Assembly (NCBI GenBank): GCA_964535735.1
Contig: CAZHTM010000001.1
Location: forward strand, 1-64,000
Length of the DNA stretch: 64,000 bases
Source: J089 sp964535735
GTDB lineage: Bacteria; Fidelibacterota; Marinisomatia; Marinisomatales; J089
Direction of reading: 5' to 3'
In this document: piece by piece, positions 16,995 through 26,489 of the stretch
How the letters are laid out: each line of letters begins with the position of its first letter
Numbering within the stretch: position 1 is the stretch's first letter
Translations under genes and position numbers: made by a program
The notes under the pieces: model-generated
Told to the model about the DNA's origin: nothing
What the model saw: only the letters and a program-made list of their open reading frames with translations
The model's database searches: none

Positions 16995-18923
16995 ATGTAT
17001 TCCAGCCTTTTTCATCTTTACCAACGTATAATAATTGTCACTTTCCTGGTGGTTTTATTCAGACCCTTTGTGCTTGGTCAGAATTCTACTATGCTAACGC
17101 CCTATTATTTTGATACGGGTCATTACATATTGGACCTTGCCTACGTTCATTCAAAAGACCCGAACGCGGATCTATTTTCCCACATTGCAAATACTGCAAT
17201 CGTATATTTAAATGGAGATCTTCTGGGCTTTGTTCTTGACGATTCATGGGATCGTATTGTGTATGGAGATTATAAAAATTGGTCAAAGACTTTTGGCAAA
17301 GCGGGCATAAATGATAACGAATTTATTTACCCCTCTGGTATAACTATCGATGGAGTTGGAAATATTTACGTTGCTGACACCCGTAACAGTCGTATTGTCA
17401 ACCTCCAATATAATTCAACCAATCAGGAAATTTACCCCAACTACTTTTCTACTTTTGGTGAATCCATTCTGCAAAATCCCGGGGACCTTGATGTGGATGA
17501 TTTTGGCAATACGAATTATCTTGATGATGTTTTATGGGTTGTTGATAACAGTTTAAATCAAATTATACCGATAAAATTATGGGGCTGGAATTATGGTTCA
17601 TATTGGGGAAACGGTCCGATCACATTCCTCTATAATCCCGCAACCAATGCCTATTACCAGGATTTAAGCGGTATATGCGGGATTGCCGTCAGGAAAAGCG
17701 GCACCGGTGTGAACTCTACCTCCAACCGCAGGCTTTACCTGGTTGACTGGAAACTCAGAAAGTTATTTTTAGTTGAGGCTGAAGCAGTTGAGAACGGCGA
17801 AGGGCGGATTTACAAAGAAAAGTCTTTTAATGATAATGTTGTACTGTCAGGAGTTGAATCCGACTATTTCGGGGATGTGTGGGTGGTGGATAACGCCAAC
17901 AATGCAATTTACAAATATACCTGGGATTTACAATACCTGGATGAATTGACCGGATTAAATGGACCCACCAGCATCGCCAGCGTCCGTCATCACAATGAAA
18001 ATATCGCAATCACGGAACGATGGACTAATACGACCGGAAATCGAACCTATTCGCAGGGAGCGGATATAAAAAATATTTCTATTCAATCAAGTATTAACGC
18101 GGCAAACTTTAGTTTTCGCCTAACCAATTATTGTTATTTAGTAGCCAAGGTGTATAAAGGAACAAGTTTGCAAACCGTCCTTGAGGACGGTACTAACGTT
18201 TCCCCGAGTGGAAATGTTTCTTACAATTGGTATATAGAGAACCCATCCGGAGTTTATACACTGAAACTTTGGGCTAAAGCCTACCATGATCAAACCATTT
18301 ATCGCTTAAGATCGCAGCAGTTTACCTTTTCTCTTACTGCTGATATATCAGGTCCCACCGAACTGGAATATAAGGAAATCGGAACCTGGACTGCCGTAAC
18401 GACGGGAGGAGGGGACCGGATAAACTATCAGTGGTATGTGAAATTTGATGGTTCCAATACCTGGTATGCGAAAAGTACAGCTTCATCCTATTCACGTACC
18501 ATGTTGGATAATGGTTTTACATTGAAATTAACGGTTTCCAGTAATGGTGAGAATGTGGAGACTACTCAACATGTTGATTATATGAATTTGCGACCTCCTT
18601 CAGGAAAAATACAGGAAGATATTCCCGATTATTATGCCCTTGGACAAAATTTTCCCAACCCGTTTAATCCTTTTACCCGAATTCAATATCAATTACCTGA
18701 AGCCAGTGATGTATTAATTGTCATTTACAATTTGAAGGGTGAAGAAGTGATCCGTTGGGAATCAGCCGGCGAATCAGGTGGTTATAAGCATATCATTTGG
18801 GATGGAAAAAACCAAAACGGTCGGACGGTTCCCAGCGGTATGTACATTTGCCAATTCTCAGCGAAGGCGGTTCAAGGTGAAAAAGAGTTTCGCACAACAC
18901 GGAAAATGTTACTTTTAAAATAA
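16995..18923 (+). CDS. Secreted NHL-like beta-propeller protein with type IX-type C-terminal sorting domain
   Basis: 642 aa. A signal peptide (about 1-29) is followed by repeats of the form YPSGITIDGVGNIYVADTRNSRI that mark NHL/SMP-30-like propeller blades (about 100-350). Two Ig-like strand-rich segments then cover about 360-530. The last 95 residues are a C-terminal sorting domain: LGQNFPNPFNPFTRIQY, a beta-sandwich with VIYNLKGEEV, then GRTVPSGMYICQF and a basic end. Such domains route cargo through a Por/type IX-like system or an equivalent in FCB bacteria. No Por secretion gene was seen in this window. A terminator follows 40 bp after the stop. Confidence 0.8.
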   Translation: MYSSLFHLYQRIIIVTFLVVLFRPFVLGQNSTMLTPYYFDTGHYILDLAYVHSKDPNADLFSHIANTAIVYLNGDLLGFVLDDSWDRIVYGDYKNWSKTFGKAGINDNEFIYPSGITIDGVGNIYVADTRNSRIVNLQYNSTNQEIYPNYFSTFGESILQNPGDLDVDDFGNTNYLDDVLWVVDNSLNQIIPIKLWGWNYGSYWGNGPITFLYNPATNAYYQDLSGICGIAVRKSGTGVNSTSNRRLYLVDWKLRKLFLVEAEAVENGEGRIYKEKSFNDNVVLSGVESDYFGDVWVVDNANNAIYKYTWDLQYLDELTGLNGPTSIASVRHHNENIAITERWTNTTGNRTYSQGADIKNISIQSSINAANFSFRLTNYCYLVAKVYKGTSLQTVLEDGTNVSPSGNVSYNWYIENPSGVYTLKLWAKAYHDQTIYRLRSQQFTFSLTADISGPTELEYKEIGTWTAVTTGGGDRINYQWYVKFDGSNTWYAKSTASSYSRTMLDNGFTLKLTVSSNGENVETTQHVDYMNLRPPSGKIQEDIPDYYALGQNFPNPFNPFTRIQYQLPEASDVLIVIYNLKGEEVIRWESAGESGGYKHIIWDGKNQNGRTVPSGMYICQFSAKAVQGEKEFRTTRKMLLLK

Positions 18924-18962
18924 CCTATTTGTTAGCCAACCGGTACTCCATTAAGTAACAAT

Positions 18963-19010
18963 AAACCCTGTGAATATTCACTGAATTTCAGGGTTTTTTT
19001 ATATTCACAA
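18963..19010 (+). terminator. Intrinsic terminator after the propeller gene
   Basis: AAACCCTG (18963-18970) pairs with CAGGGTTT (18999-19006) and runs into a T-tract to 19010. It separates the propeller gene from the following lipoprotein gene. Confidence 0.8.
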
Positions 19011-19069
19011 TTGAACTCCGGATAGAGTAAACTTACCTGTCTTATTCGGAAGTGTCGACACTCAAATTC

Positions 19070-22003
19070 ATGCGCCTGAGATTCAATAAAAAGCAAAAAG
19101 CCGGTTTGGGGATCGGTCTGTTTATTCTGGCCCTGTTCAGTCTGACCGGCTGTGATTTCCAAAGTCCGTCCAACTTCGAGACCCCCACCTGGTTTGTGGA
19201 TATCAAGTTACCGCTGGTGACGGATACCTATCCCATAAAGGACATGGTGGACGACTCCACCTTTTTTGTAACCCCCGATTCATCCGGAATTCAACTTCAG
19301 TTTACAGGTGAACTGCCCACCAAATCCATTGACGCCTCCTACTTGCAGATTCCCGTGGACGCCAACGTATCGGCAAATCCGGAGCCGGTATACTCGCCCA
19401 CTCTGGATGTACTCATTGATACGGTAATCTCACTGTCAATACCAATTGCTCCCGCCGGTCTTATTGATACAAATAATATTCCTTTCTCGCTACCTGCCGT
19501 TGGTGATAAAGTGGTATCCTCTTCCGTCTGGAATCAACTGGCGGCCTCCTTTGATACTACAGCCCGTATTGATATCAATCTTCCGGAGATTCCACCGGAC
19601 CAGGTTCCGGTATTTGTGTCTTCTATCGATGCCATTGTGATTGCTCCCGACGGAAGCACCGATTCCAGTCTGTTTGCCACGACCCTGGTTAATCGCGGTG
19701 TACCAACGGCGGTTGAAAATGCCGTCTTTCGGTTATTAACGGATACTCACACCCCCCTGGATACCCTGGCCAGTCATACTCAGGCATCAATTCCCCGGGA
19801 CGAATCCTTTCTTCAGCACACGTTGATCGGAGGTGATTCTCTGGGTACGGCCATTCGTATGGAATTCGGATTCGGGATTGCTTCGGAAACCGTGGCCCCC
19901 ACGGTAACGATCCGAGACGGTGATTCTGTTCGGGTTCAATTTTCAATTCGTCTCAGGATTGCTGGAGTCAGTGAAGCTGTCGTCACACTGGCGGAAACCG
20001 ATTTATCGCCAACCTTGCCTTCCATCGAATTTCCTTCGGACGTTGAAATATATTCGGGCGTCTTTGCCACAAACACGGGATTGGATATAAATGAAATTTA
20101 TGTGAGCAACCTTCGAAGTACCTTCCCATTTGATATTGATTTCAAACTCAACTTCCGCAATTTTGTACCTCCGGTTGGTTCTGACTCCGTAAAAATTGAC
20201 ACGGTGTTATCCGCCTCGGCACCTTCACCCATAGAGCAATATTTTAATCTGGACGGTTATACTTTTTCCAATCCCATTAGTCCTGACAGCGCCCTAACTG
20301 AATTAACCATCGATATTCAAGCAATTGTCCATAGTCAACAAATCGGGATACCGTTGGACGGTTCTGAGTTGGGTCGATTCAGCATCGCGGTCCAGGTGAA
20401 TGAATTGGATTTTGAATCCCTTCAAGCCAATTTAATCCAGTCGTTTCCTCCAACCAATCAATCCATATCCGGAATTCCCCAGGGATTTACAGGAATGGTG
20501 TTCACCGATGTGCGGATTGAATTTGAAATGTTGAACCAAATTCGTCTTCCCGTGAGTTTGGATATGCGTTTGATAGGTATTAACGATTTCGGGGATTCAT
20601 CTATAGTTCATGCTGTAGGCGTATTAGGGAGTCCCACGGAGAGCGGTGACACCGTGAAAACTATTCTGCGTTTAAGCAAAGAAGGGACCACCAGCCTGAT
20701 CTATGCTTCGCCCAGTGATTCAGTTTATATGGATAGTGTTACCGTTCCGCCAGGTCCCGGCGAATCTACGATTGTGGATTTCTTGGCATCCAATCCAAAG
20801 GATGTCACGGTTGAATCTTCAGCCAAAATCGATGGTCGGGGCACCATTGAAGTGGGCGCTTCGATTAGTGGAAGCTATCATTTAATTGCTCCTTTTGCCG
20901 TGTCTATTGAGCCCATGACTTTTATTCCGGTGAACCGATCTCCTTTGGCGGAGATGGATTTCACAACACGAAACCGTATTCGTTCCTCTCTAATTCAGGC
21001 GGATATTGGGACCCATGTGATCAATCATCTTCCTTTTGGCGGTGAAATTGCCATGTTGACCTCCAATCGTTCACTCTTTCCCCTAGACCTGACGCCGGAA
21101 AGTATCCAAACCTTCAAAGATTCTCTGGTGGCCCAGGAAGGGTGGAGTCCAACCGATAGTTTGTACTATGTAAGCAGTTGCGCTGATTTGGCTCCCGATC
21201 TTGGAAATCTCTATATCTTTGACGTAATGAACGATTATTCCGAATGTGTGGACGGTTTAATCTATCTCGTAAGGAGCACCGGGTCGGGCGTAGATACGGT
21301 GATTTCCTATGTGGACACACTGGTGAAGATTATTTTACCCGATCCCGCCGCTTTTGTATCGGATACAGCCAGCCAGGGAATACCAGGAGCTGTTTTGGAA
21401 CCGGGTGTGATTACCCATGTTGCCAGTATCGATACCAGTAAGATCCGTTTAATTACTGATTTTGGTAATCATTACGTAGTACCCCGGTTTCATTTAACCG
21501 GGTCTGGTGGATCCAGTGTTTATTTTTCACTGGGTGATTATCTCAGGATACAATCCACAATCACCTTCCGGATAAGTTCTACGGGTATGCTGGAAAATCC
21601 CTCCAATGAACTGGTTATCGTTTTTCCCAATGGAGGGGAAACCTTGGATATGAACGGCGATTATGTTATTCGATGGAAAACTTTTGGAAACGTATCCAAA
21701 GTCAATCTGGATTATGCGGTTGGCGCCCATACGATTTGGTCGAATGAGGCCATTTGGAATCCCATCGCTTCGGAAATCGCCAATGTGGATTCCTTCCTTT
21801 GGACGCCCATTACGTCCACGGGAATCAGTGCCTTATCCCTGAATCAGCGCGATAGCCTCCGTATCCGGGTGACCGATGTGAGTTCCGGCGTTTCTGATCA
21901 CAGTGGATGGTATTTCAAACTGGTGGATAATTCTCGGAGTCAAAATAAACCTGGAATTGGCTTGGTTCTAAATCCTGTGGTGGAAGGGGAGCGCCGTCAA
22001 TGA
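19070..22003 (+). CDS. Very large lipoprotein, beta-rich, unknown function
   Basis: I do not recognise the full protein. From the ATG at 19070 it is about 977 aa (a GTG at 19052 is an alternative). The signal ends in the lipobox LTGC (Cys28), so it is lipid-anchored. Most of the mature chain is predicted strand, rich in Ser, Thr, Asp and Pro with few Lys or Cys, typical of a cell-surface protein. Several repeated patterns of SFDTTARIDINLPEIP type recur. Near the C-terminus, VFPNGGETLDMNGDYVIRWK is the start of an Ig-like module common in FCB surface proteins. Its stop overlaps the next gene by 4 nt (ATGA), suggesting a partnership with that barrel. Confidence 0.7.
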   Translation: MRLRFNKKQKAGLGIGLFILALFSLTGCDFQSPSNFETPTWFVDIKLPLVTDTYPIKDMVDDSTFFVTPDSSGIQLQFTGELPTKSIDASYLQIPVDANVSANPEPVYSPTLDVLIDTVISLSIPIAPAGLIDTNNIPFSLPAVGDKVVSSSVWNQLAASFDTTARIDINLPEIPPDQVPVFVSSIDAIVIAPDGSTDSSLFATTLVNRGVPTAVENAVFRLLTDTHTPLDTLASHTQASIPRDESFLQHTLIGGDSLGTAIRMEFGFGIASETVAPTVTIRDGDSVRVQFSIRLRIAGVSEAVVTLAETDLSPTLPSIEFPSDVEIYSGVFATNTGLDINEIYVSNLRSTFPFDIDFKLNFRNFVPPVGSDSVKIDTVLSASAPSPIEQYFNLDGYTFSNPISPDSALTELTIDIQAIVHSQQIGIPLDGSELGRFSIAVQVNELDFESLQANLIQSFPPTNQSISGIPQGFTGMVFTDVRIEFEMLNQIRLPVSLDMRLIGINDFGDSSIVHAVGVLGSPTESGDTVKTILRLSKEGTTSLIYASPSDSVYMDSVTVPPGPGESTIVDFLASNPKDVTVESSAKIDGRGTIEVGASISGSYHLIAPFAVSIEPMTFIPVNRSPLAEMDFTTRNRIRSSLIQADIGTHVINHLPFGGEIAMLTSNRSLFPLDLTPESIQTFKDSLVAQEGWSPTDSLYYVSSCADLAPDLGNLYIFDVMNDYSECVDGLIYLVRSTGSGVDTVISYVDTLVKIILPDPAAFVSDTASQGIPGAVLEPGVITHVASIDTSKIRLITDFGNHYVVPRFHLTGSGGSSVYFSLGDYLRIQSTITFRISSTGMLENPSNELVIVFPNGGETLDMNGDYVIRWKTFGNVSKVNLDYAVGAHTIWSNEAIWNPIASEIANVDSFLWTPITSTGISALSLNQRDSLRIRVTDVSSGVSDHSGWYFKLVDNSRSQNKPGIGLVLNPVVEGERRQ

Positions 22004-23418
22004 AATTGCGTCTGGTCCTGATCCATGTTTTAATCGGGTTTACCTTGATACAGGCTCAGACCAAGCGCGACCCCCGGAGTGTGGCGCTAGGAGGCGCTTA
22101 CGGTACTATCGCCGACGGGTTATTTGCCGTGGGATTTAATCCAGCGTTACTGGCCTATCAGACCGACAAACCGTTTATGCTCCAAGTCTTTGGATTTGAC
22201 GCCGGATTGGTGAGCAACTATTTTTCCTTAGCGAATCTCAATTCTATCAGCGGAGACACGCTGACAGATGGGAAAAAGAATTTACTTTACGATACTTATT
22301 TCCGTGATCAGGGACTAACCCTCTATCAGGATCTTCATTTTCCTATTCCATTACTAAATTATTCTTCCGGGAACATGGCCCTTACCTCCAATGTAATGTT
22401 CATCACCAACGCCCGAATTCCACCGGGCATCATGCGCCTACTCCTGTATGGGAACGCTCATGATCCTCGCCTGGATATGGAGTTTAATCTGGAAATGCTG
22501 GCCGTAGCTGAATACGGTTTCACCTTTTCGATGCCATTTCAATCTTTTGCTATTGGAGCGACGTTAAAATATTTGCAGGGAATTTTTTACCTGGGCATCG
22601 ACCCCGATTCCAGCCACGCTGAGTTGGTGACCATTGATGGTAAACCCGTGTATGGATCCGGCACGTATTTTTTACGTCAGGGTATCGGTGGAAGTGGTAT
22701 GGGATTGGATATTGGTATGGTGTCCGATGAATTCGCGGATGGATGGCGTATTGGGTTTTCCATTACCAATGCCATTGGTCAGATTAATTGGAATAAACCC
22801 AGCTTAATCAAAGATATTCTCGGTGGTTCTGATAACGTCTTTGGAAATAAGGATGATCTCTGGCATTTAGTGTGGAATGGAACCATCATAACCGATTCCA
22901 TGGCTATTAAATATTCCTACACTATTGATAGTCTTAGCGCCCAATCATGGTCTGATACGGCGCTATTTACGAGTGATCAACAGGTGGTGTACAATGTGGA
23001 CGCCAATGGAAAACCGATAAGTTTTACAACTAATTATCCATCGTTGTTTCGAGTGTCGGTTTCCAAGCGTTTTCAGGATGTGCTGGTCGCATCAGATATG
23101 GTCACGGGATTTGAAGACCGTTTTTTTGCCCGGGCGGGGTGGACCTGGAGTTTGGGAGCTGAATTAACCCGGTTTGAGAGTTTTCCCTTGCGAATTGGAT
23201 ATGCCTGGGGTGGAAAGGATTTAAAACAACTGGGGCTGGGCTTTGGATTCCATAAAGGTCCGATTGTTTTTGATTTTGCCCTGGCTTTCCGTAACGGTAT
23301 CTGGATTCATACCCTCAAAGGTCTCAATTTGTCGACGTCGCTGGTTATCACCAGTTTTAAAGGTTGGAGATCCAAAACTCCACCGCCGACACCGGAAGCG
23401 CCGGCTCCGGTTCCCTGA
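22000..23418 (+). CDS. Outer-membrane beta-barrel protein, FadL/PorV-like (possibly DUF5723)
   Basis: 472 aa with a signal peptide ending LIQAQ. Just after it, RSVALGGAYGTIADGLFAVGFNPALLAYQ matches, in spaced pattern, the GGA..A..D......NPA.L start of FadL, PorV and PorQ family barrels; the longest exact piece I rely on is short, so treat the family as probable. The rest alternates polar and hydrophobic residues with Gly/aromatic strand ends, as in a 14-strand barrel, and ends in a Pro-rich tail (PPPTPEAPAPVP). It is coupled to the big lipoprotein. It ends head to head with the minus-strand permease gene with no gap. Confidence 0.72.
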   Translation: MKLRLVLIHVLIGFTLIQAQTKRDPRSVALGGAYGTIADGLFAVGFNPALLAYQTDKPFMLQVFGFDAGLVSNYFSLANLNSISGDTLTDGKKNLLYDTYFRDQGLTLYQDLHFPIPLLNYSSGNMALTSNVMFITNARIPPGIMRLLLYGNAHDPRLDMEFNLEMLAVAEYGFTFSMPFQSFAIGATLKYLQGIFYLGIDPDSSHAELVTIDGKPVYGSGTYFLRQGIGGSGMGLDIGMVSDEFADGWRIGFSITNAIGQINWNKPSLIKDILGGSDNVFGNKDDLWHLVWNGTIITDSMAIKYSYTIDSLSAQSWSDTALFTSDQQVVYNVDANGKPISFTTNYPSLFRVSVSKRFQDVLVASDMVTGFEDRFFARAGWTWSLGAELTRFESFPLRIGYAWGGKDLKQLGLGFGFHKGPIVFDFALAFRNGIWIHTLKGLNLSTSLVITSFKGWRSKTPPPTPEAPAPVP

Positions 23419-24522
23419 TTATTTCCTTACACTTAATAATAGAATAATTCCGCCCAATGTGAAGACCACATTCCCCAGCCAGGCGGATACCAATGGCGAT
23501 AACAATCCTTGATAACCCAGGCTTTGCCCAAATTTTATAAACGCGTAATACGCGAAGATCACAAAAACACTCATTCCCGCACCGAATGAAAGTCCGCCTT
23601 TGGGTTTCAGCACCACCAAGGGCAGGCCGAAAAGAATCACGATAAGATTGGTGAAAGCAAAGGAGATTTTAAATTGTCGCGCCACCTCCCAACGCGTGGT
23701 GTTCACGCCGTTTTCCTTTAACATTTTAATCCGGGCCGCCAATTCGGTATAATTCAGTTCGTCCGGGGATTTAAATCGCTTCGCGATATCCTCAGGGATG
23801 AATCCCAAATCCACCAGTGTATCCCCTTCAGCAATATGTGCTGACTGCTCCAATCCGGTTGAATCAAACGTTCGGATAGAATAGGTCGTGGCGGCCCACT
23901 GTTGAAGCGAATCAATCCAGGTGATCGATTTTGCATCGATGCGCTCCGCGATACGATCTTGGGAAAGATTGATAACAGTGACATTCTCAGCAACCTGTTT
24001 CCGGGTATGGTAGCGGGCGATGGAGATGTGCTGGTGGCCTTGCTTTTGTAAGAAAATATTGGTTAATACGGTTCGCATCTTTGGAATGGACGAACGACTC
24101 TTCTTTTTGATGTACTGCCGTTCGATATTAAAACGATGCTCGTTTCCCCAGCTCACCATCTGGTTTTCCAATTCAAAAGAAAAGGCGCTGAGTAGGAATC
24201 CCAGTAAAATCAACGGCAGCGCAACGCGATAGAGGCTGATCCCCGATGCTTTTATCACGGTGAACTCATTTCGCTTAACCATTAAGCCAACGCTAAACAC
24301 CGTGGCAATCAGCGTTGCCATGGGGAAACCGATGTTCACAAACCAGGGAATGGAATAACCATAATACGTCAGGATAATGTTTGCCGGAACGGCATTATCA
24401 ATGAACCGGTCCAGGTTTTCAATTAAGTCCACAATCACAAAGATAGTGATGAACCCGATCAAGGCCATGCTCAGAATTTGTAAAAACTGTTGGAGTAGAT
24501 AGCGGTCCAGCCGTTTAATCAT
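23419..24522 (-). CDS. LptF/LptG-family LPS-export permease
   Basis: Inner-membrane half of the ABC exporter that lifts lipopolysaccharide from the inner membrane to the Lpt bridge. 367 aa with three N-terminal and three C-terminal transmembrane helices around a periplasmic beta-jellyroll (about 130-270). The opening LDRYLLQQFLQIL and IVDLIENLDRFI is the YjgP/YjgQ pattern, a little closer to LptG than LptF in my reading. It overlaps prmA by 8 nt (ATGATTAA). The other subunit and LptB are not in the window. Its presence supports a diderm cell with LPS-like glycolipid. Confidence 0.88.
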   Translation of the reverse strand: MIKRLDRYLLQQFLQILSMALIGFITIFVIVDLIENLDRFIDNAVPANIILTYYGYSIPWFVNIGFPMATLIATVFSVGLMVKRNEFTVIKASGISLYRVALPLILLGFLLSAFSFELENQMVSWGNEHRFNIERQYIKKKSRSSIPKMRTVLTNIFLQKQGHQHISIARYHTRKQVAENVTVINLSQDRIAERIDAKSITWIDSLQQWAATTYSIRTFDSTGLEQSAHIAEGDTLVDLGFIPEDIAKRFKSPDELNYTELAARIKMLKENGVNTTRWEVARQFKISFAFTNLIVILFGLPLVVLKPKGGLSFGAGMSVFVIFAYYAFIKFGQSLGYQGLLSPLVSAWLGNVVFTLGGIILLLSVRK

Positions 24523-25396
24523 TTCGTATCCCTGCTAATAATACCCAATCGTCTATTTGATCGACCTGTGTGACGTTGAAGTGAGACCGGTAAGCGGAAA
24601 TCACGGCGTCTATTTGAGGTTCTAGGATTCCCGTCAATAATACTATGCCGCCAGCCGTAACCTGTTTCGCGAAACGTCCACTTAATTCGATAAGAGGATT
24701 CACCAGAATATTGGCCAAAATGATATCCACCGTTTTAGGCGGGATATCTTCGGGGTGATAGACCGGAAATTCCATGGCATTCAGTTGGGCGTTATCCCGA
24801 CTTGCTTGGAAGGCTTGCCGATCAATGTCTACGCCAATAGCTTTGGACGCGCCCAGTTTCAGAGCTGCCAGGCCCAATATTCCGGATCCACAGCCCCAAT
24901 CAATAACCGTCCTATCTCTCAGAGAATTTTCACCTAACCAACGAAGAATCATTTGCGTGGTAGGATGGGAGCCGGTTCCGAAGGCCAGCCCCGGTTCAAT
25001 GATTAACCTGGGCTCCTGATACCGCTCTTGCGGTGCCCATGGCGGGAGCACCCATAGTACATCCCCAACCTGCAGGGGTTGAAATTGGTCTCGCGTAGCC
25101 TGAACCCAATCTTTCTCCGGAACGGTGGAGATTGAATGAGTTAATGGGCGTTGATAGTATGTTTCCAGGGATTGAAGCAAGTGTTTGCCATCCGTCTCAT
25201 TTTCTAAAATACAGACGACACGTGGCGCTGTCCAATGTCGTACTTCTCCTGGTTCTTGGAACCAGGTCTCATCCCTGTTCTGAGGCGCAACACTTACAGA
25301 ATGAGCACCCAGGGACAAACAAAGGTCACAGAGCTCATCCACATTGATATGATCAGTGGATAGAATCAGATTTACCATCGGTTTCAGACTCAACAA
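24515..25396 (-). CDS. prmA: Ribosomal protein L11 methyltransferase
   Basis: SAM-dependent enzyme that trimethylates ribosomal protein L11. 293 aa. Motifs: FGTGSHPTTQ and the SAM-binding VIDWGCGSGILGLAALKLG, then NILVNPL as the catalytic-site region. The N-terminal substrate-recognition domain covers about 1-110. I keep the TTG start at 25396 because AGGA lies 5 nt before it; an ATG six codons in (25378) is possible. It is divergent from murQ, sharing an 85-115 bp promoter region. Confidence 0.92.
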   Translation of the reverse strand: MLSLKPMVNLILSTDHINVDELCDLCLSLGAHSVSVAPQNRDETWFQEPGEVRHWTAPRVVCILENETDGKHLLQSLETYYQRPLTHSISTVPEKDWVQATRDQFQPLQVGDVLWVLPPWAPQERYQEPRLIIEPGLAFGTGSHPTTQMILRWLGENSLRDRTVIDWGCGSGILGLAALKLGASKAIGVDIDRQAFQASRDNAQLNAMEFPVYHPEDIPPKTVDIILANILVNPLIELSGRFAKQVTAGGIVLLTGILEPQIDAVISAYRSHFNVTQVDQIDDWVLLAGIRND

Positions 25397-25511
25397 ATCC
25401 TATTTTGAAGAATTACAATTTATCAAGTTAACGAAAACAAATAGGAGTTTACATTCGTAATTTTACTGATGCATTTGATAATTGTTCGATGACCTTAGCC
25501 TACGGGAAAGG

Positions 25512-26453
25512 ATGGTAGTGCCGGTGAACCAGGTACCGAAGACAAGAAAAGATTTACAAACGGAACAACAAAATCCAAATTCCTATCAAATTGATCGGAA
25601 AACTGTCCCGGAAATTTTAGCAATTATTAACCGGGAGGATGAAGAGATCGCAGCGGCGATTCGGAAAACACTTCCGGAAATCGCCAAGGCGGTGGAATTG
25701 ACAGTAAAAGCTATTTCATCCGGACATCGTATTTTCTATGTCGGGGCTGGTACCAGCGGACGATTAGGGGTATTAGACGCCACCGAAATGCTGCCCACCT
25801 ATTCAGCGCCAAGGGAATGGTTCCAGGGCATCATCGCTGGAGGACCTGAGGCTTTGGTGCGCAGCATCGAAGGAGCGGAAGATAAACCGGAAGATGCCGT
25901 GCGTGATCTGAAAGACCGTGGGGTGACCGCTGGAGATTGCGTCATCGGTATTGCCTCATCCAGCGCCACGCCATATGTGATTTCCGCGTTAACCTATGCC
26001 AGGGAGATTCAAGCCAGCACAGTCTATTTAATTTGTAATCCGGCCCCTTTAGTCCCAGTTGAGGTAGATGTGCTGATTGCTGTTCCTGTAGGTCCGGAAA
26101 TTATTACTGGTTCCACGCGCATGAAGTCCGGGACTGCCACAAAAATGGTATTAAATATGATTTCTACCACTACCATGATAAAAATTGGCAAGGTATATGG
26201 TAATTTGATGGTAGATCTCCAGGTGGTTAATAATAAACTTGTGGATCGGGGAAGCAGAATTATTTCACAATTAACCGGCTTAGATTATGATCGAGCCAAA
26301 ACTTTTTTGGAATCTTCAGGCGGATCAGTGAAAACTGCCATTGTTATGGCGCGAAAATCTTGTTCCCGTGAAGAAGCCCAGGCATTATTGGAACGGGTTA
26401 ATGGAAGTCTTCGAGAAGTCATCGGAGACGTAGAAACAGAATTTGGTCATTAA
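25512..26453 (+). CDS. murQ: N-acetylmuramic acid 6-phosphate etherase
   Basis: Cleaves the lactyl ether of MurNAc-6-P to GlcNAc-6-P during cell-wall recycling. The SIS domain is clear: VGAGTSGRLGVLDATEM (the conserved family signature), SSATPYV, and GSTRMKSGTATK. About 313 aa from ATG 25512. Nearby GTG codons (25518, 25524) fit the GGGAAAGG upstream better, and TTG 25482 is also open, so the exact start is unsure. No MurNAc PTS transporter or AnmK is adjacent. It starts a five-gene plus-strand group with sugar-phosphate enzymes. Confidence 0.93.
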   Translation: MVVPVNQVPKTRKDLQTEQQNPNSYQIDRKTVPEILAIINREDEEIAAAIRKTLPEIAKAVELTVKAISSGHRIFYVGAGTSGRLGVLDATEMLPTYSAPREWFQGIIAGGPEALVRSIEGAEDKPEDAVRDLKDRGVTAGDCVIGIASSSATPYVISALTYAREIQASTVYLICNPAPLVPVEVDVLIAVPVGPEIITGSTRMKSGTATKMVLNMISTTTMIKIGKVYGNLMVDLQVVNNKLVDRGSRIISQLTGLDYDRAKTFLESSGGSVKTAIVMARKSCSREEAQALLERVNGSLREVIGDVETEFGH

Positions 26454-26489
26454 TTTCTGAATGAGTAGAACGAATCACTTGAGGATAAA

